A stretch of 64,000 nucleotides of DNA, taken from the NCBI GenBank assembly GCA_028551475.1, contig CM052362.1:17652021-17716020 (forward strand), written 5' to 3'. Below, piece after piece: positions 36,601 to 48,083 of this stretch (positions within the stretch are counted from its first letter, which is position 1; every line of letters begins with the position of its first letter). The position numbers were made by a program, and so were the translations under genes. The notes below the pieces were generated by a model that worked only from the letters and a program-made list of their open reading frames with translations, ran no database searches and had not been told where the DNA came from. The DNA is from Casuarina equisetifolia (Eukaryota > Streptophyta > Magnoliopsida > Fagales > Casuarinaceae).

Positions 36601-39360
36601 AAAACTTCGGTTTTTTCTTTCTTTTGAGCATTCAGAAAACATTTTGGTAGAGTACTTGTCCTGCTGGCTCTTTTGGAAGTCTGTGTACTGACTTGTGATG
36701 TTTCCTGGGATTCATTATTACATTTTACTTGCAAGTTGAACTGTGATTTTTCAAAAGCATGCTATTTAGATGTTTTCCCTGATGGTTTGCCTTTCAGAAA
36801 TAGCCATTATTAATTAACGGAGATGATTTTTTTTTCTTGATACAACAACAAATAAGTGCATAAAGTGAACTGATCAAAGGAAGGTTGAATTATGGGTGGA
36901 ACTTTTATTTGCAGCAGGAGAAAAGGAAAAAGTGATGCCTAGTAGTAAGCTGTTCTACTTGGAAGTGGACTGTTCCATAGCAGTGGAGAAACTAACATAT
37001 ATTTGAGTGCATTATTTTTGTCTTTGGTTTATTATTTTTGATGTCCAAAAGCTGCAGCTAATCAATCTCTCTTTAATGCTGATGATAATTATTCTTATTT
37101 GAACAATTCTCATCTTTTGTTTCCTTCTGCCTCTGGGACCCCTATTCCTGATCCTGATCTTGCAAATTATTTTCTCCCAGTCTTGGTATAATTCTTATTT
37201 CTCTGCTGTTTCTTTAAAATTTTCAACATGTCTTTTCTTGATGTAGTGTGGTAAACTAATTTTTTGCTTGACTCTGATAGTTGTCCTTCTGCCACATTTC
37301 ACTACCTACAATTCTGATGACGAGCATCTTGGTGCCTAGTGGTTTCTTGTGATTCTTTAGATTTTTAAGTTGCACAACCTTTCAGAAAAGTTTTATTGAA
37401 GTACTATAATTTTTCATCATCAGGTTTATGTGCTTTAAATGCTCTAGTCATGCTTTCTATGGACCGGCATCTTGAATGCATGCAAAACATCAATGATGCA
37501 CTGATAACATTTCATCTGTGCTACTGAGTGAGGGTACTTGGCTAGATGAATGTTCAGCTGCAACATGCTGAGATTTGTAGTTGTGTACTTGATTTCTAAA
37601 TTATTCATTTGTGAACTTGATGATTTCTAAATTATTAATTTGTTTCACTTGAAGATCGAGCCAGAGAACTTGCTGATACTGTTGGAGGAGACGCTTTATC
37701 TCTTGCTGATCTAGAAAAATTCCATCCAGAGGATGGTATGATCCTTGCAAACACTACATCTATTGGAATGCAACCGAAAGTTGATGAAACGCCCATTCCC
37801 AAGGTCTGTCTCTCTACCATGCTTTTTCCAGTATGCAGAATCATTCCTTGAATAAAAGTTTTGGTGTTTACTTTGCCTAGATAACCTCATGGATACGGAG
37901 TATATTAAAACAATGTATTTGTAGTAATTTCTAGTATTGAAGGTTCCCGTATTGAGTATAAATGAATGATGTATTTAGGCTTATGTGGAGGTGAAGGCTA
38001 TGAAAAAGGATGGTCTACCGGATCTAATAAGAGTTTGGATATGAAACTGTATTGTGGGTCCTACCTTACTCCATTAGACTATAAAATTTGGTCATGGAAA
38101 AAGTCATGAATTGCCTGCAATATTGTTCAATTGTGTCTTAAATATTTCTTAAAAAAGGAACAAAAAAGCATCTAACCCCAGGGGTTAAAATTTTGTTCGG
38201 GTTCTTTTTTCATTTCTTCTAACTGGTAACGTTTGAGAGATGCCAAGATAACTGGCAAAAGCCGCTCGTAGAATACAAGGGCAAAGTACTCAATAGCTTC
38301 AAGAATATTAGTAGGCAAAGATTACAAGCCAAGATTGTTATTCTGGATTCTCTGACTATGCTAAACTAAGTTTCTTCTCATTCTTGAAATAAGGTTCTCA
38401 CCATGTTTTAGATAAGTTTGGTACTCATATAAGCCAAACAAAATCCCAAAAAACTAGTGACACTGACCAACAGCAGAAGCTCTGGATGAAGCCATATGAT
38501 GTGGGAGTCTCATGTGCGAAACCGTGAAAAAAAATTGGCTAGCTGCTGGAGCTTCAAACTGCTTGGATAATTTTTTTCCCAGATTGACCTAGTTCTTGTT
38601 GCTTCCTTTTGTTTAGACAAATTTACTTCCTTTATGCTCTCTGTAATTCATTGATAGGTTCTCATTTTCCTAAAGTGAAGCCGAAGATCTAAATTCTTGT
38701 GAACTTTTGTATTGACTTGGAACCCGTCAGTCCAACAAAACATTAAAATTCTAAATCAGGCGGAATGTATGATGAAGGAAAGGAAAGAATTGAGTCCTCA
38801 CATCCAGCCCAATGGCAGCTATTTAAGTAGTTGACAAAATTGCTCAAATCAAACTGAAAGTCTTCATGAACGTTCCAAATTGAATTAAGTGAATTTGATC
38901 TGATCCAGTTCCTGGTATATATCAAAATCAGGTTGCAGCATGCTATTGAATTTTGAATCTGAGAAGTTCATAAGGGCTTAAGTGATTCACTTAAGGCCTC
39001 GTTTTCACGACCCAAATTTCATGGCAAGAGAATAAATGGCATTCTGTTTTTGCAGCATGCTCTGACATCTTACTCGCTAGTTTTTGATGCCGTATACACC
39101 CCCAAAATAACTAGACTTTTGAGGGAAGCAGAAGAATCTGGAGCCACAATTGTTTCTGGGTTGGAGATGTTCATAGGACAGGCATACGAGCAGTTTGAGA
39201 GGTTCACTGGTTTGCCTGGTAAGATAACAGTAAATATCTTTTCCATCAGTGTCTAGTTGGTTGGCTGTTGATTGACTTTTTTTCTTTTCTGGTATCTTGT
39301 TTCAATGGCCCTTTTGCAGCACCAAAGGAACTTTTTAGGAAAGTTATGGGAATTCACTGA
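33608..39360 (+). CDS. DQD/SDH: Bifunctional 3-dehydroquinate dehydratase / shikimate dehydrogenase
   Basis: Ten exons (33608-33822, 33964-34069, 34766-34984, 35335-35681, 35938-36001, 36118-36226, 36366-36512, 37655-37803, 39056-39218, 39320-39360) give 519 aa in one frame. The enzyme carries out the third and fourth steps of the shikimate pathway. The dehydratase half shows E41/R43 (VEIRLD), H131 (SSHNY) and the Schiff-base K158 (DIVKIATT). The dehydrogenase half has S253/S255 (SKSP), T298 and K302 (TIPHK), N323, D340 (NTD), the Rossmann loop GAGGAG, the NADP-type NRT, Y466 and Q494/Q498. With SKSP and TIPHK intact, shikimate rather than quinate is the expected substrate (inference). There is no long transit peptide, unlike the plastid Arabidopsis protein. 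An upstream ATG at 33329, split from the rest by an intron, may be the true start and would add nine residues. Arabidopsis relative: MEE32. Confidence 0.95.
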
Positions 39361-40682
39361 TGAGGTTTGTGAGCCACTTTTTTCATGCTGCTGATTCTCT
39401 CTTTCAATGTAGTTCACTCGTAACCTTATTTTAAAAAAAAAAAAAAATTAATAAGAGTTAATTTCATCTATCAGCTGTGACTTATGCTGATGATATTAGA
39501 CTTTTGTTTCTTTGATCCACGTTGGCTTGATAAATTGTTTCAAGAATGTTCATGTGAGGGTGTGCCACTCTCTTTCTCCCTTTGATAAAGTTTGTATTTG
39601 ATAAATAGCCGTGTGTGTTCGACCACTCTATGATATGTGCCTATTTGAGGTGCAGTAAGAATGTGTAACCTTATACGTTGCCTCCTTGTGCAACATAATT
39701 TCAATGAAAAACTGTAGATACTTGGTCTGGATGATCGAAGTTTCATACTTGTCGCAGTGTCCCTGTCAAAGATCAGTACTGGTTAATGCATTGTCACCTG
39801 ATTTATACTGCATTTCTATCCCCTCCACTTTATAATTCCTCTTTGACATTCTGTACGTTAACATTAGATTCGTTATGCACATTTCTAAGTTTAAATTGTC
39901 GATCTAACGGATGAGCTCACTCATGCACGTTATCTATAGCTCAAAACTTCAAATCAGGGTTTTTTTTTTCTTTCATTTTTCTGGGTAAATCATTGCAAGT
40001 TGCTTTATGTAGCAAATATATATTGGCATATGGGATACATATGAGATTTTATCATGAATTTTTACCTCGAATATGAAAAATACTTCCTATGGAGATCCAC
40101 CAATCTACGATAAGCATTGTTTCATTTAAAATCTGAATTGTGATTTTATGTTAGAAGGTTTACCTCCCTTCTAAAAATGATTTATAAGAAAGGAAAATAC
40201 ATTTACATAACAAGAATACAACATAATGATAATACTGATGATGTAGGAGACACATTAAATTTTAATAGCTTAAAGAGGTTTCAACTCTTGCCAACAAATT
40301 GAAACCAAGCAAATGAGTCTTATGAGAGGTGATCAATCTGGTGACTCGTTAGAAATAAAGAGGGGAAGCTACTTCGGAATGAAACAAAAGCTATATAATA
40401 TTTAGATCCATAAATAAGAATAGACAATTCTTGATGCTCTTCCCTCCCTCATCTAGTGTTTCTAAATAATTTAGGGCAGAGTCAAACCAGAGGCGTCTCC
40501 CCGCCCAGCTGACTACGCTGTTCAGTGCGCTTCCCTCTGAACCTTCTTCTATCCTGACTTCGTCGACTACATCTTTTTCTGTATATACAGGCGTTGTGCG
40601 TCTCACATGCATGAAAATAAAGTGTAGGGTATTCGAATGTTGTTGGCGGTGTGTGCTTCTCTGATCACCGAACTAGAATGAT
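39361..40682. other. Intergenic region between DQD/SDH and the PPR gene
   Basis: AT-rich, no supported gene. It holds the DQD/SDH 3' UTR and the PPR leader. A 73-residue minus-strand open frame at 40391-40612 matches nothing I recognise. Confidence 0.6.
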
Positions 40683-42563
40683 ATGCTCCGGGACTTATTC
40701 CAAATTACATCCAAGATCGTGGATCATGCACGATCGGGAAGGATTGTGTACGCTCGTAAACTGTTCGACGAATTGCCCCATAGAGACACGGTCGCCTGGA
40801 ACGCAATGCTTACTGGCTATTCCCAGCTGGGTCTTCACCGAGAAGCGCTCTCCCTTTTCGGCCACATGAGAATCTCCAACGTCAAACCCGACCATTACTC
40901 GTTCACCGCAACTTTGAGTGCGTGTGCGACAGCATGTGATCTTTCACTCGGAGCAAAAGTCCATGCATTGGTTATTGTTTCAGGGTTTCAATCCTCATTA
41001 CCGGTCAGTAACTCGCTTATTGATATGTATGGAAAGTGCTTGAATCCTTCTGATGCTGGAACGGTTTTTGAAGAAATGGAAAGTCGAAATGAAGTTACCT
41101 GGTGTTCGCTCTTGTTTGCGCACACAAATTCTTGTCGATTCGACTCTGCATCTGAAGTGTTTCACGTGATGCCCAAAAAAGTGGAATTCGCTTGGAATAT
41201 TATGATTGCCACTCATGCTCAATTTGGCGAAGTGGAGGTATGTCTCAGTTTGTTTAAAAAGATGCGAGACGGATTGCTTCAACCAGATCAGTGCACATTT
41301 AGTGCCCTCATGAATGTGTGCTCTGAATCGTCGGAATTTTCGTATGGATGCGTCGTGCATGGAATAATTATCAAGACTGGTTGGAGCTCTGCAGTAGAGG
41401 CGAATAACTCAGTTTTAACTTTTTATGCTAGACTTGGTTGCCGGAATGATGCTATGAAAGTGGTCGAGTCCATTGGATCATTAACTCAGGTGTCTTGGAA
41501 TGCGATCATTGATGCCCATATGATGGCAGGCGACACCCAGGAAGCGTTTCTTGCTTTTCAGAGGGCCCCCGAGAAGAACATAGTTTCATGGACATCTATG
41601 ATCACAGGGTACGCAAGAAATGGGCATGCAGAAGAAGCTCTTTGCTTCTTCGTTGACATGACGAGAAATGATGTCCAGCCTGATGATTTTGCATTTGGAG
41701 CGGCCCTTCATGCCTGTTCTAACTTGGCAATACTAGGGGTCGGTAAAATGGTCCATTGCGGCATAATTCGCTCTGGTTTTCATGCTTATATCTACGTTGG
41801 CAATGGTTTGATTAGCATGTACGCTAAGTGTGGGGATATAGAAGGGTCAAGCTGTGCGTTTAATGAAATTGCTAACAAGGACCTGGTCTCTTGGAATGCG
41901 ATGTTGTTTGGGTTTGGGTTACACGGACGCGCTAGCCAAGCCCTGCAGATTTATGAACAAATGACAACAAATGGTGTCAACCCGGATAGAGTGACTTTCA
42001 TTGGCCTGTTGCTGACTTGTAGCCACCTGGGGCTTATAGAGAAAGCTCGCCTGCTTTTTGAATCAATGAGTTCAGTTCACGGGATTTCCTATGACACGGA
42101 TCACGTAGCGTGCATGGTAGACATGCTTGCCCGCGGGGGGTTCTTGGAAGAAGCAAAGGAGTTGTCTAATCGGTATTCAGGAACAGGATATGCAAAGAGC
42201 AGCTCGTCCGAGGCTCTGCTTGGAGCATGTTATGCTCATGGGGACATATATGTAGGGACACATCTGGGGGAAGCTTTAAAGCTTTTAGAGCCTCAGAAAG
42301 AGATGGGTTATGTGGTCTTGTCAAATTTGTATTGTGCAAGTGGGCAGTGGACGGAAGCCGAGATGATTAGAAAGGCGATGCTGGATCACGGGGTGAAGAA
42401 AATGCCTGGTTGCAGTTGGATTGAAGTAAGAAACAAGGTGACGGCTTTTGTTGCAGGGAACTATTCGCATCCACACCTGGAAGATAGCTGTAAAATACTG
42501 CACTTCCTCGAATTCGAAATGAGAAATCCATGCTATAATGGTTTTGAGAATGGAAAGACTTAA
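40683..42563 (+). CDS. PLS/E-class pentatricopeptide repeat protein, At2g36980-like
   Basis: An intronless 626-aa frame made of PPR units along its length. Typical motifs are DTVAWNAMLTGYSQLG, SNSLIDMYGKC, NIVSWTSMITGYARNG, YVGNGLISMYAKCGDIEG and DLVSWNAMLFGFGLHG. It ends with E/E+ motifs (GYVVLSNLYCASGQW, MPGCSWIEV, SHPHLED) and no DYW domain. Such proteins bind organellar RNA one base per repeat and usually assist C-to-U editing, acting with a separate DYW deaminase. The text closely resembles Arabidopsis At2g36980, annotated as mitochondrial (from memory). The start at 40683 gives MLRDLFQITSKIVDHARSG, aligning with the family start. No clear transit peptide is visible. Confidence 0.93.
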   Translation: MLRDLFQITSKIVDHARSGRIVYARKLFDELPHRDTVAWNAMLTGYSQLGLHREALSLFGHMRISNVKPDHYSFTATLSACATACDLSLGAKVHALVIVSGFQSSLPVSNSLIDMYGKCLNPSDAGTVFEEMESRNEVTWCSLLFAHTNSCRFDSASEVFHVMPKKVEFAWNIMIATHAQFGEVEVCLSLFKKMRDGLLQPDQCTFSALMNVCSESSEFSYGCVVHGIIIKTGWSSAVEANNSVLTFYARLGCRNDAMKVVESIGSLTQVSWNAIIDAHMMAGDTQEAFLAFQRAPEKNIVSWTSMITGYARNGHAEEALCFFVDMTRNDVQPDDFAFGAALHACSNLAILGVGKMVHCGIIRSGFHAYIYVGNGLISMYAKCGDIEGSSCAFNEIANKDLVSWNAMLFGFGLHGRASQALQIYEQMTTNGVNPDRVTFIGLLLTCSHLGLIEKARLLFESMSSVHGISYDTDHVACMVDMLARGGFLEEAKELSNRYSGTGYAKSSSSEALLGACYAHGDIYVGTHLGEALKLLEPQKEMGYVVLSNLYCASGQWTEAEMIRKAMLDHGVKKMPGCSWIEVRNKVTAFVAGNYSHPHLEDSCKILHFLEFEMRNPCYNGFENGKT

Positions 42564-45056
42564 ATCTCTCCTGTCCGGTCTCAATTGCCCAAATCAGTTG
42601 GCAGAACAGTAATAATAACAGTTTTTCCTTTCAGTCATATCTATCGAACCCACAAAGCAATTGCTGATCACACTCTCACTATGAGCACAAAATAGTAAGT
42701 TGGTCGATGCAGACGCCGACCAAACAAGATGGGGCCAAAATGAGCTTGGGAAAAAGACATTGTTGCTTCTTATAAAAGTAACGGCGTTTTTTTCGTGGAA
42801 AAGTTGAAGATGCACTGAAGATACCAGCAACTTTGCAATATAAAAGTAGATAAGACGCAGTGTAGGAAGTGCAGCTCTAGACACCCTTGGGAGGTTCGAG
42901 ATTCGACAGAAGATGCCCAAGATATATCCCAAAGTCATATACTCCAAGGGCAGTTTCCAACGTACAAAATGATTCCTTGCTTAGGCATTATACCGTGTTA
43001 TAATTCCACAAACACCTGGCAGCTTTTAACTATTATGCCAAAAGGCCTAGAGCATGGGCTAGAGATATTACGATCACTCTATTTGGATCATGACAACTCT
43101 ATTACACTTCGTGTTTGACACCCTGGCAGCCCATCAATGAGCCCACTATCTAGGCGACCCTGGACTGGTGGCAGCTCAGTCTCATCCTCCTTTGCCCTTG
43201 GAGCCTTTCATATCATGCCAAAATTTGCTTATGCTAGGGTTCAAACTTGAGATGATGGTTGGCTTTGATACTAAATTGTCATAATACAAAGGTTTAAGCC
43301 TATTGGTATTGTAAGTTTAATTATTTTTAGATTACAATATTTTACTATGTATCTAACTTGATGTCTCAGTGATCTATTCTATGGTGACTTCATTTATAAA
43401 CATAAAATTCATCTTTAATATCAATTATAATGAATCTAACCAAAGACCTAAGCATAAAAATCAATTTATTTAGACCATGACAATTTTATAATGTTTTATA
43501 GCCTAATTTAGAAGGTTTAGTCGAAATAACTAGAAATAGAATTCTCAATTTATTGTCAACTCTCAGCTCCAAAAATTCTGTCTTTTCTCCAGAAGCTTCC
43601 TCTGTGCCTTTTAATATAATAAAATAATGGGTTGGACTGTCCTGGGACTGCAAATTCGAAGAATACAGGGGTATATTGGAAAATTCGTTTATTCAAAACA
43701 GCCCCTCATTCAAAATAAATAGGGCAGTGCCGGGCAGAGGATTAGGGTCAAAAGTTGAATTACTCGCCCCCCATTTCCCTTGGAGCCCCTTCCATTTATT
43801 CCGACCTAACTCTCTCAACACTCTCTCAGCCCTCTCTTCTGCTTTCTCACCTCAACACAGACAAGTAAGCCCCTCTCTTCCCTCCTCACCTTGTATAGCT
43901 GCTTTATTCCTTTACCGTTTATGGCCCTTACTGGCTAACCAGTTCTAGATTTTTTATTTTTTTTCCCCCACCCTCTTTTCTGCCCCGGTTCTTAAATGCA
44001 TTTAACTTTTTTTTTTTTTTTCCCTTTTGTTTTCCCTCGAATTCTTTGTTTCCTTATTTTTGACTTAAATACAGAGTTTCCCGTCTTAGTCCATGCGTAT
44101 TGTTGTTCTGTGGTTGTTTGAAAATTGAGTTGGGTTTGGCGCGGTTGTCATCAAATTAGGGTTTTCTGGGTCCATCTTCTGGTTTTTTATTGCTAGAGTT
44201 TTGTCCTTATTTTTTCCTTTTTAACTGTCTGACTCTCTGCTTGTTTGGTTGACACTTTGGCAGCCTTATTGCGATGGTAGTGTGCCAATGGCCTGACTCC
44301 TTTAGGCTTTGCTATCAGTGGGTTTGGTTCATACTTTGACAGCGGCGAGCGCCAGGTAATGTTTGATGCATCATTTTTGGCTCTTGAGATGACTGTGTGG
44401 TGCATGTCAGCAATTTTCTTGACGTTTCTCGTTTTTATATGTAATTCATCGCATAGATTTTGACTAAGCTGAAGCGTGTCTACTGGTTTGCTTTGTGCTT
44501 TCTTTTAGTGTTCTTTGCAATGATTTTCTGTAGTCCTCCTATTTATTTATTTGGTATCAGTGTATGTGCTTTTTTTTTTTTTGGAGTAGGTTTATGTCTA
44601 TGTAATGCTTTGCATTTTCGAGTCTTGTTCTGTTGGCACCTCAAGGGATGTGAAACTTATCTGGGGTGCTCTGTTCTAAGTTTAATTTGAAGCCAATTAG
44701 TCAAATGATTATTTTGAAAGTAAATGGAGAATAAAGAAAGCTAATCGTCCCTTGGGTGTTCTGTTGGCTCATTTTAATGAAATGATGCAATGTGGCACTG
44801 ATGCATGTGTATTAGTTAATGGATGGAAGTTTGTAAATGCTGCTAGTGACTCCTTTCCCCTTGCTTCTTTTCTTAGTAAATTAGGCTTTTAACTGGTTTC
44901 AGTTTATGTATAACCTGTAGGGCCCATCTGGATGTGAGGGTAGAATATCTTGGGTGATGGGCAGAGATATCTGAGAATTACGATCAAGAACAGGTTTTCA
45001 AACATAGCTGTTTCCTTTGAGGAACGTTGCTGAAAGGCTTTGGGTCTACGTCAGTG
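42564..45056. other. Intergenic region and 5' leader of the DnaJ gene
   Basis: A degenerate retroelement-like stretch lies around 43000-43400. From about 43790 a CT-rich leader (ACTCTCTCAACACTCTCTC) runs to a donor at 43865 (ACAA|GTAAGC), suggesting a long 5' UTR intron. Possible acceptors are at 44340 (TTTGACAG, with a 13-nt microexon ending CGCCAG|GTAATG) and 44993 (GAACAG). Leader splicing is inferred. Confidence 0.45.
43010..43330 (-). mobile_element. Degenerate LTR-retroelement-like fragment
   Basis: On the minus strand, TTAGTATCAAAGCC (ending near 43267) resembles the initiator-Met primer-binding site of plant LTR elements, with repeat-like text on both sides. Very old and broken; family not assignable. 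Low confidence. Confidence 0.25.
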
Positions 45057-48000
45057 ATGGATTGCAATAAAGAAGAGGCCATCAGGGCCAAGGGGATTGC
45101 TGAGAAGATGATGGAGGGCAAGGATTTTGTAGGGGCTCGTAAATTTGTTCTCAAGGCCCAACAACTATATCCTTATGTGGATAATACTTCTCAGATGCTC
45201 ATGGTTTGTGATGTGCATTGTGCTGCTGGGCAGAGATTATTTGGGAATGAGATGGACTGGTATGCTATCCTTCAACTTGAGCAGACGGCTGATGATGCAA
45301 TGATCAAGAAGCAATATAGGAAATTTGCCCTCCTACTTCATCCTGATAAAAACAAGTTTTCTGGTGCAGAAGCTGCTTTTAAGCTGATTGGAGAAGCACA
45401 AAGGGTGCTTCTAGATCAAAGTAGACGGTCCTTGTTTGACTGTAAACGTAGAGCTTCTTTGAGTAGACCAACAGTACCATCTCGGCCCCCTCAAAAGGCT
45501 GGCCGGAACTCAAATGTTCGGGTTCATAATGACTTTCGGGGCAAAGTTTCAGGATTAAATCCACAGCAACAGCAGCAGCAACAGCCTTCTACTGTGGGGA
45601 ACTCTGGTGTCCGGCCAACTTTCTGGACTGTGTGCCCATTTTGTTCAATGAAGTTCCAATACTATAGGGAAGTTGTCGATAGATCTCTTCGTTGTCACAG
45701 TTGCAATAAGCCCTTCATTGCATATGAAATGAATGTGCAAGGTGCTCCACCAGCTGCCAACACTAGTCAGGCACCACCAACTACTAGAACTAGTCATGCA
45801 CCACCAACTACTAGAACTAGTCATGCACCATCAACCACTAGAACTAGTCATGCACCACCAACTACTCAAATGAGTCAGTCAGCATTTTCCCAGAAGAAAG
45901 ATGATTCCTGCAAAGTTGAGGTGCAGTGTCAAGGAAATCTTGGTGCTCAGAATTCTAAAACAGAAAAGAAAGATCACTTTGATGTTGATTTGGAGAAGCT
46001 GAGTCGTAAGAGAGGGAGGAAGCAGGTATTGGAATGCAGCGAGGGTTCTGACTCTGAGAGCAGCACTGACAATGAGGAAGATATGGTTGCTGGTGATGAT
46101 GGTAATCTTTTGAGTGGTCAGAACCGACGGAGGTCTATGCGACATAAACAGCAGGTGTCTTACAAGGAAAACTTGAGTGATGATGACGATGTAACAATCC
46201 CTCAAAAAAGAGCAAAGGGGAGTGGATCCTCTTGTGCCACTGAAGGAGAGATTGGGGATCCACCTAAAGAGGCATCTAGACCAATTGATCCATCTGATCA
46301 AACTACTGATGCAAAAGAGGATTTGGAAGAATTAAAACAGAATGGAAGTGCTTGTTCTGAGGGGAGCTTGCCAAATGGAAACGTGGAAAGCAAGAAGATA
46401 CACCAAAAGGAAGCAGCAGATGACGATAACAAAAATAGAAGTTCTGAAGCTCTTGAAAATTCTACATCTTATTCCAGCCCCAGATCAACACCAGATCCGG
46501 AATTCTTTCAATATCCTGATCCAGATTTCAGCGACTTTGAAAATGATAGGAGAGAAGAGTGTTTTGCAGTAGGCCAGATCTGGGCTGTTTATGATACCTT
46601 GGATGCCATGCCTAGATTCTATGCTCGGATCAGGAAAGTTCTCTCTCCTGGGTTTAAGCTGAGGATAACCTGGCTAGAGCCAGACCCAGATGATGAAAAT
46701 GAAATCAAATGGGTCAATGAGGATTTGCCTGTTTCTTGTGGTAAGTATACAAATGGGAACACGGAAAGTGCTGAAGATCGACTAATGTTCTCTCATTTGA
46801 TATCTTGGGAGAAGGGCACCCGTAAAGATAGTTACAAGATTTATCCAAGAAAGGGAGAAACCTGGGCCCTCTTCAAGAAGTGGGATATCAAATGGTACTC
46901 TGAACCAGCCCAGCATCAAACATATGAATATGAATTTGTTGAAATAGTGTCGGAGTTTGAGCTGGGTGTGGGTTTATGTGTTGCATACCTGGGTAAGGTA
47001 AAGGGTTTTGCCAGCCTTTTTTGTCGAATGTCAAAGGAAGAAATGAATACGTTTCAAGTTGCACCTACAGAACTATTTAGGTTTTCTCACAGGGTTCCTT
47101 CTTATAAAATGACTGGTGAAGAAAGAGAAGGTGTGCCTATAGGATCTTTTGAACTTGATCCAGCATCTTTGCCCCTTAATATTGAAGAGACTGTGGTGCC
47201 CGAAGATCTGGAAGTGGAGGGTGGTTACAGACATGCCAATGCTTCACGTTCGGTACCTTCAGTTGAAGAAAGATCTGCAGGGAAGTCTGATAGAAATGCA
47301 CCAATGTACAGGGGTGATGTCAAGAATAGCAACTTAGAACCTGGTGTCAGCGGTAATTGTAATGTTACTGAGCATCATAATGTTTCTCCTGCATCCACCT
47401 CAGATGCAATTGAAATTCCAGAACCCGAATTTTGTAACTTTGATGCTGAGAAATCCCTGGAAAAGTTTCAGGTTGGCCAGATTTGGGCACTATATAGTGA
47501 CGAGGATGGCTTGCCTAAGTATTATGGTCGCATAACAAAAATTGATTCTTCTCCTGTTCTCAAATTGCGACTTACATGGCTAGTGAACTGCTCACTTCCA
47601 AATAACGCTATTCGATGGCAAGATGAAGATATGCCCATTGGTTGTGGAAGATTTAAGGTTGAAAGGGGTAGAATACAGACATATACTTCCACCGCTTCCT
47701 TCTCACATCAGGTTAGAGCTGACACCTCCGGTAAGAAGAATGAATATGCCATCTTTCCCAGGAAAGGTGAGGTCTGGGCAATATATAGGAAGTGGTCTGC
47801 GAAAATCAAATGTTCCGACTTGGAGAATTGTGAATATGATGTTGTAGAAGTTGTTGAGCAAGATGATTTGCGGATAGAAGCGTTGGTTTTGGAGCGGGTA
47901 GAAGGTTTCAACTCTGTTTTCAAGGGGTCGGAGGTAACTATTACAATTCCCCAGGTTGAGCTTCTGAAGTTCTCCCATCAGATACCTGCTTTCCGGCTAA

Positions 48001-48083
48001 CAAAAGAGAAAAATGGTAGACTGAGAGGCTTCTGGGAACTGGAACCTGCAGCATTTCCAGTTCGAATTTTTTCCTCAACTTGA
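45057..48083 (+). CDS. DnaJ (J-domain) protein with two DUF3444 domains
   Basis: A single-exon coding frame of 1008 aa. I chose the ATG at 45057 (MDCNKEEAIRAKGIAEKMM), the conserved start of this family. J-domain at residues 67-131 with HPD at 95-97 (LLHPDKNKFSGAEAAFKLI). A Q-run lies near 170, then a zinc-ribbon-like CPFC/CHSC pair (about residues 195-215), four 9-residue repeats, acidic nuclear-type linkers and basic KRGRKQ. Two DUF3444 domains follow (about 46550-47180 and 47450-48060), each with VGQIWA, FYARI or YYGRI, and YPRKGE(T/V)WA. A J-domain stimulates Hsp70 ATPase; the DUF3444 role is not established. Closest remembered relative is Arabidopsis At3g06340. Confidence 0.93.
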   Translation: MDCNKEEAIRAKGIAEKMMEGKDFVGARKFVLKAQQLYPYVDNTSQMLMVCDVHCAAGQRLFGNEMDWYAILQLEQTADDAMIKKQYRKFALLLHPDKNKFSGAEAAFKLIGEAQRVLLDQSRRSLFDCKRRASLSRPTVPSRPPQKAGRNSNVRVHNDFRGKVSGLNPQQQQQQQPSTVGNSGVRPTFWTVCPFCSMKFQYYREVVDRSLRCHSCNKPFIAYEMNVQGAPPAANTSQAPPTTRTSHAPPTTRTSHAPSTTRTSHAPPTTQMSQSAFSQKKDDSCKVEVQCQGNLGAQNSKTEKKDHFDVDLEKLSRKRGRKQVLECSEGSDSESSTDNEEDMVAGDDGNLLSGQNRRRSMRHKQQVSYKENLSDDDDVTIPQKRAKGSGSSCATEGEIGDPPKEASRPIDPSDQTTDAKEDLEELKQNGSACSEGSLPNGNVESKKIHQKEAADDDNKNRSSEALENSTSYSSPRSTPDPEFFQYPDPDFSDFENDRREECFAVGQIWAVYDTLDAMPRFYARIRKVLSPGFKLRITWLEPDPDDENEIKWVNEDLPVSCGKYTNGNTESAEDRLMFSHLISWEKGTRKDSYKIYPRKGETWALFKKWDIKWYSEPAQHQTYEYEFVEIVSEFELGVGLCVAYLGKVKGFASLFCRMSKEEMNTFQVAPTELFRFSHRVPSYKMTGEEREGVPIGSFELDPASLPLNIEETVVPEDLEVEGGYRHANASRSVPSVEERSAGKSDRNAPMYRGDVKNSNLEPGVSGNCNVTEHHNVSPASTSDAIEIPEPEFCNFDAEKSLEKFQVGQIWALYSDEDGLPKYYGRITKIDSSPVLKLRLTWLVNCSLPNNAIRWQDEDMPIGCGRFKVERGRIQTYTSTASFSHQVRADTSGKKNEYAIFPRKGEVWAIYRKWSAKIKCSDLENCEYDVVEVVEQDDLRIEALVLERVEGFNSVFKGSEVTITIPQVELLKFSHQIPAFRLTKEKNGRLRGFWELEPAAFPVRIFSST
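45762..45869 (+). repeat. Four 27-bp tandem repeats in the DnaJ gene
   Basis: The nonapeptide TSHAPPTTR is repeated four times with slight changes; ACTAGTCA recurs every 27 bp (45762, 45789, 45816, 45843). Confidence 0.9.

Noticed and set aside
40391-40612. 73-residue minus-strand frame upstream of the PPR gene
   Set aside because: No recognisable family and it overlaps the likely PPR leader; probably chance.
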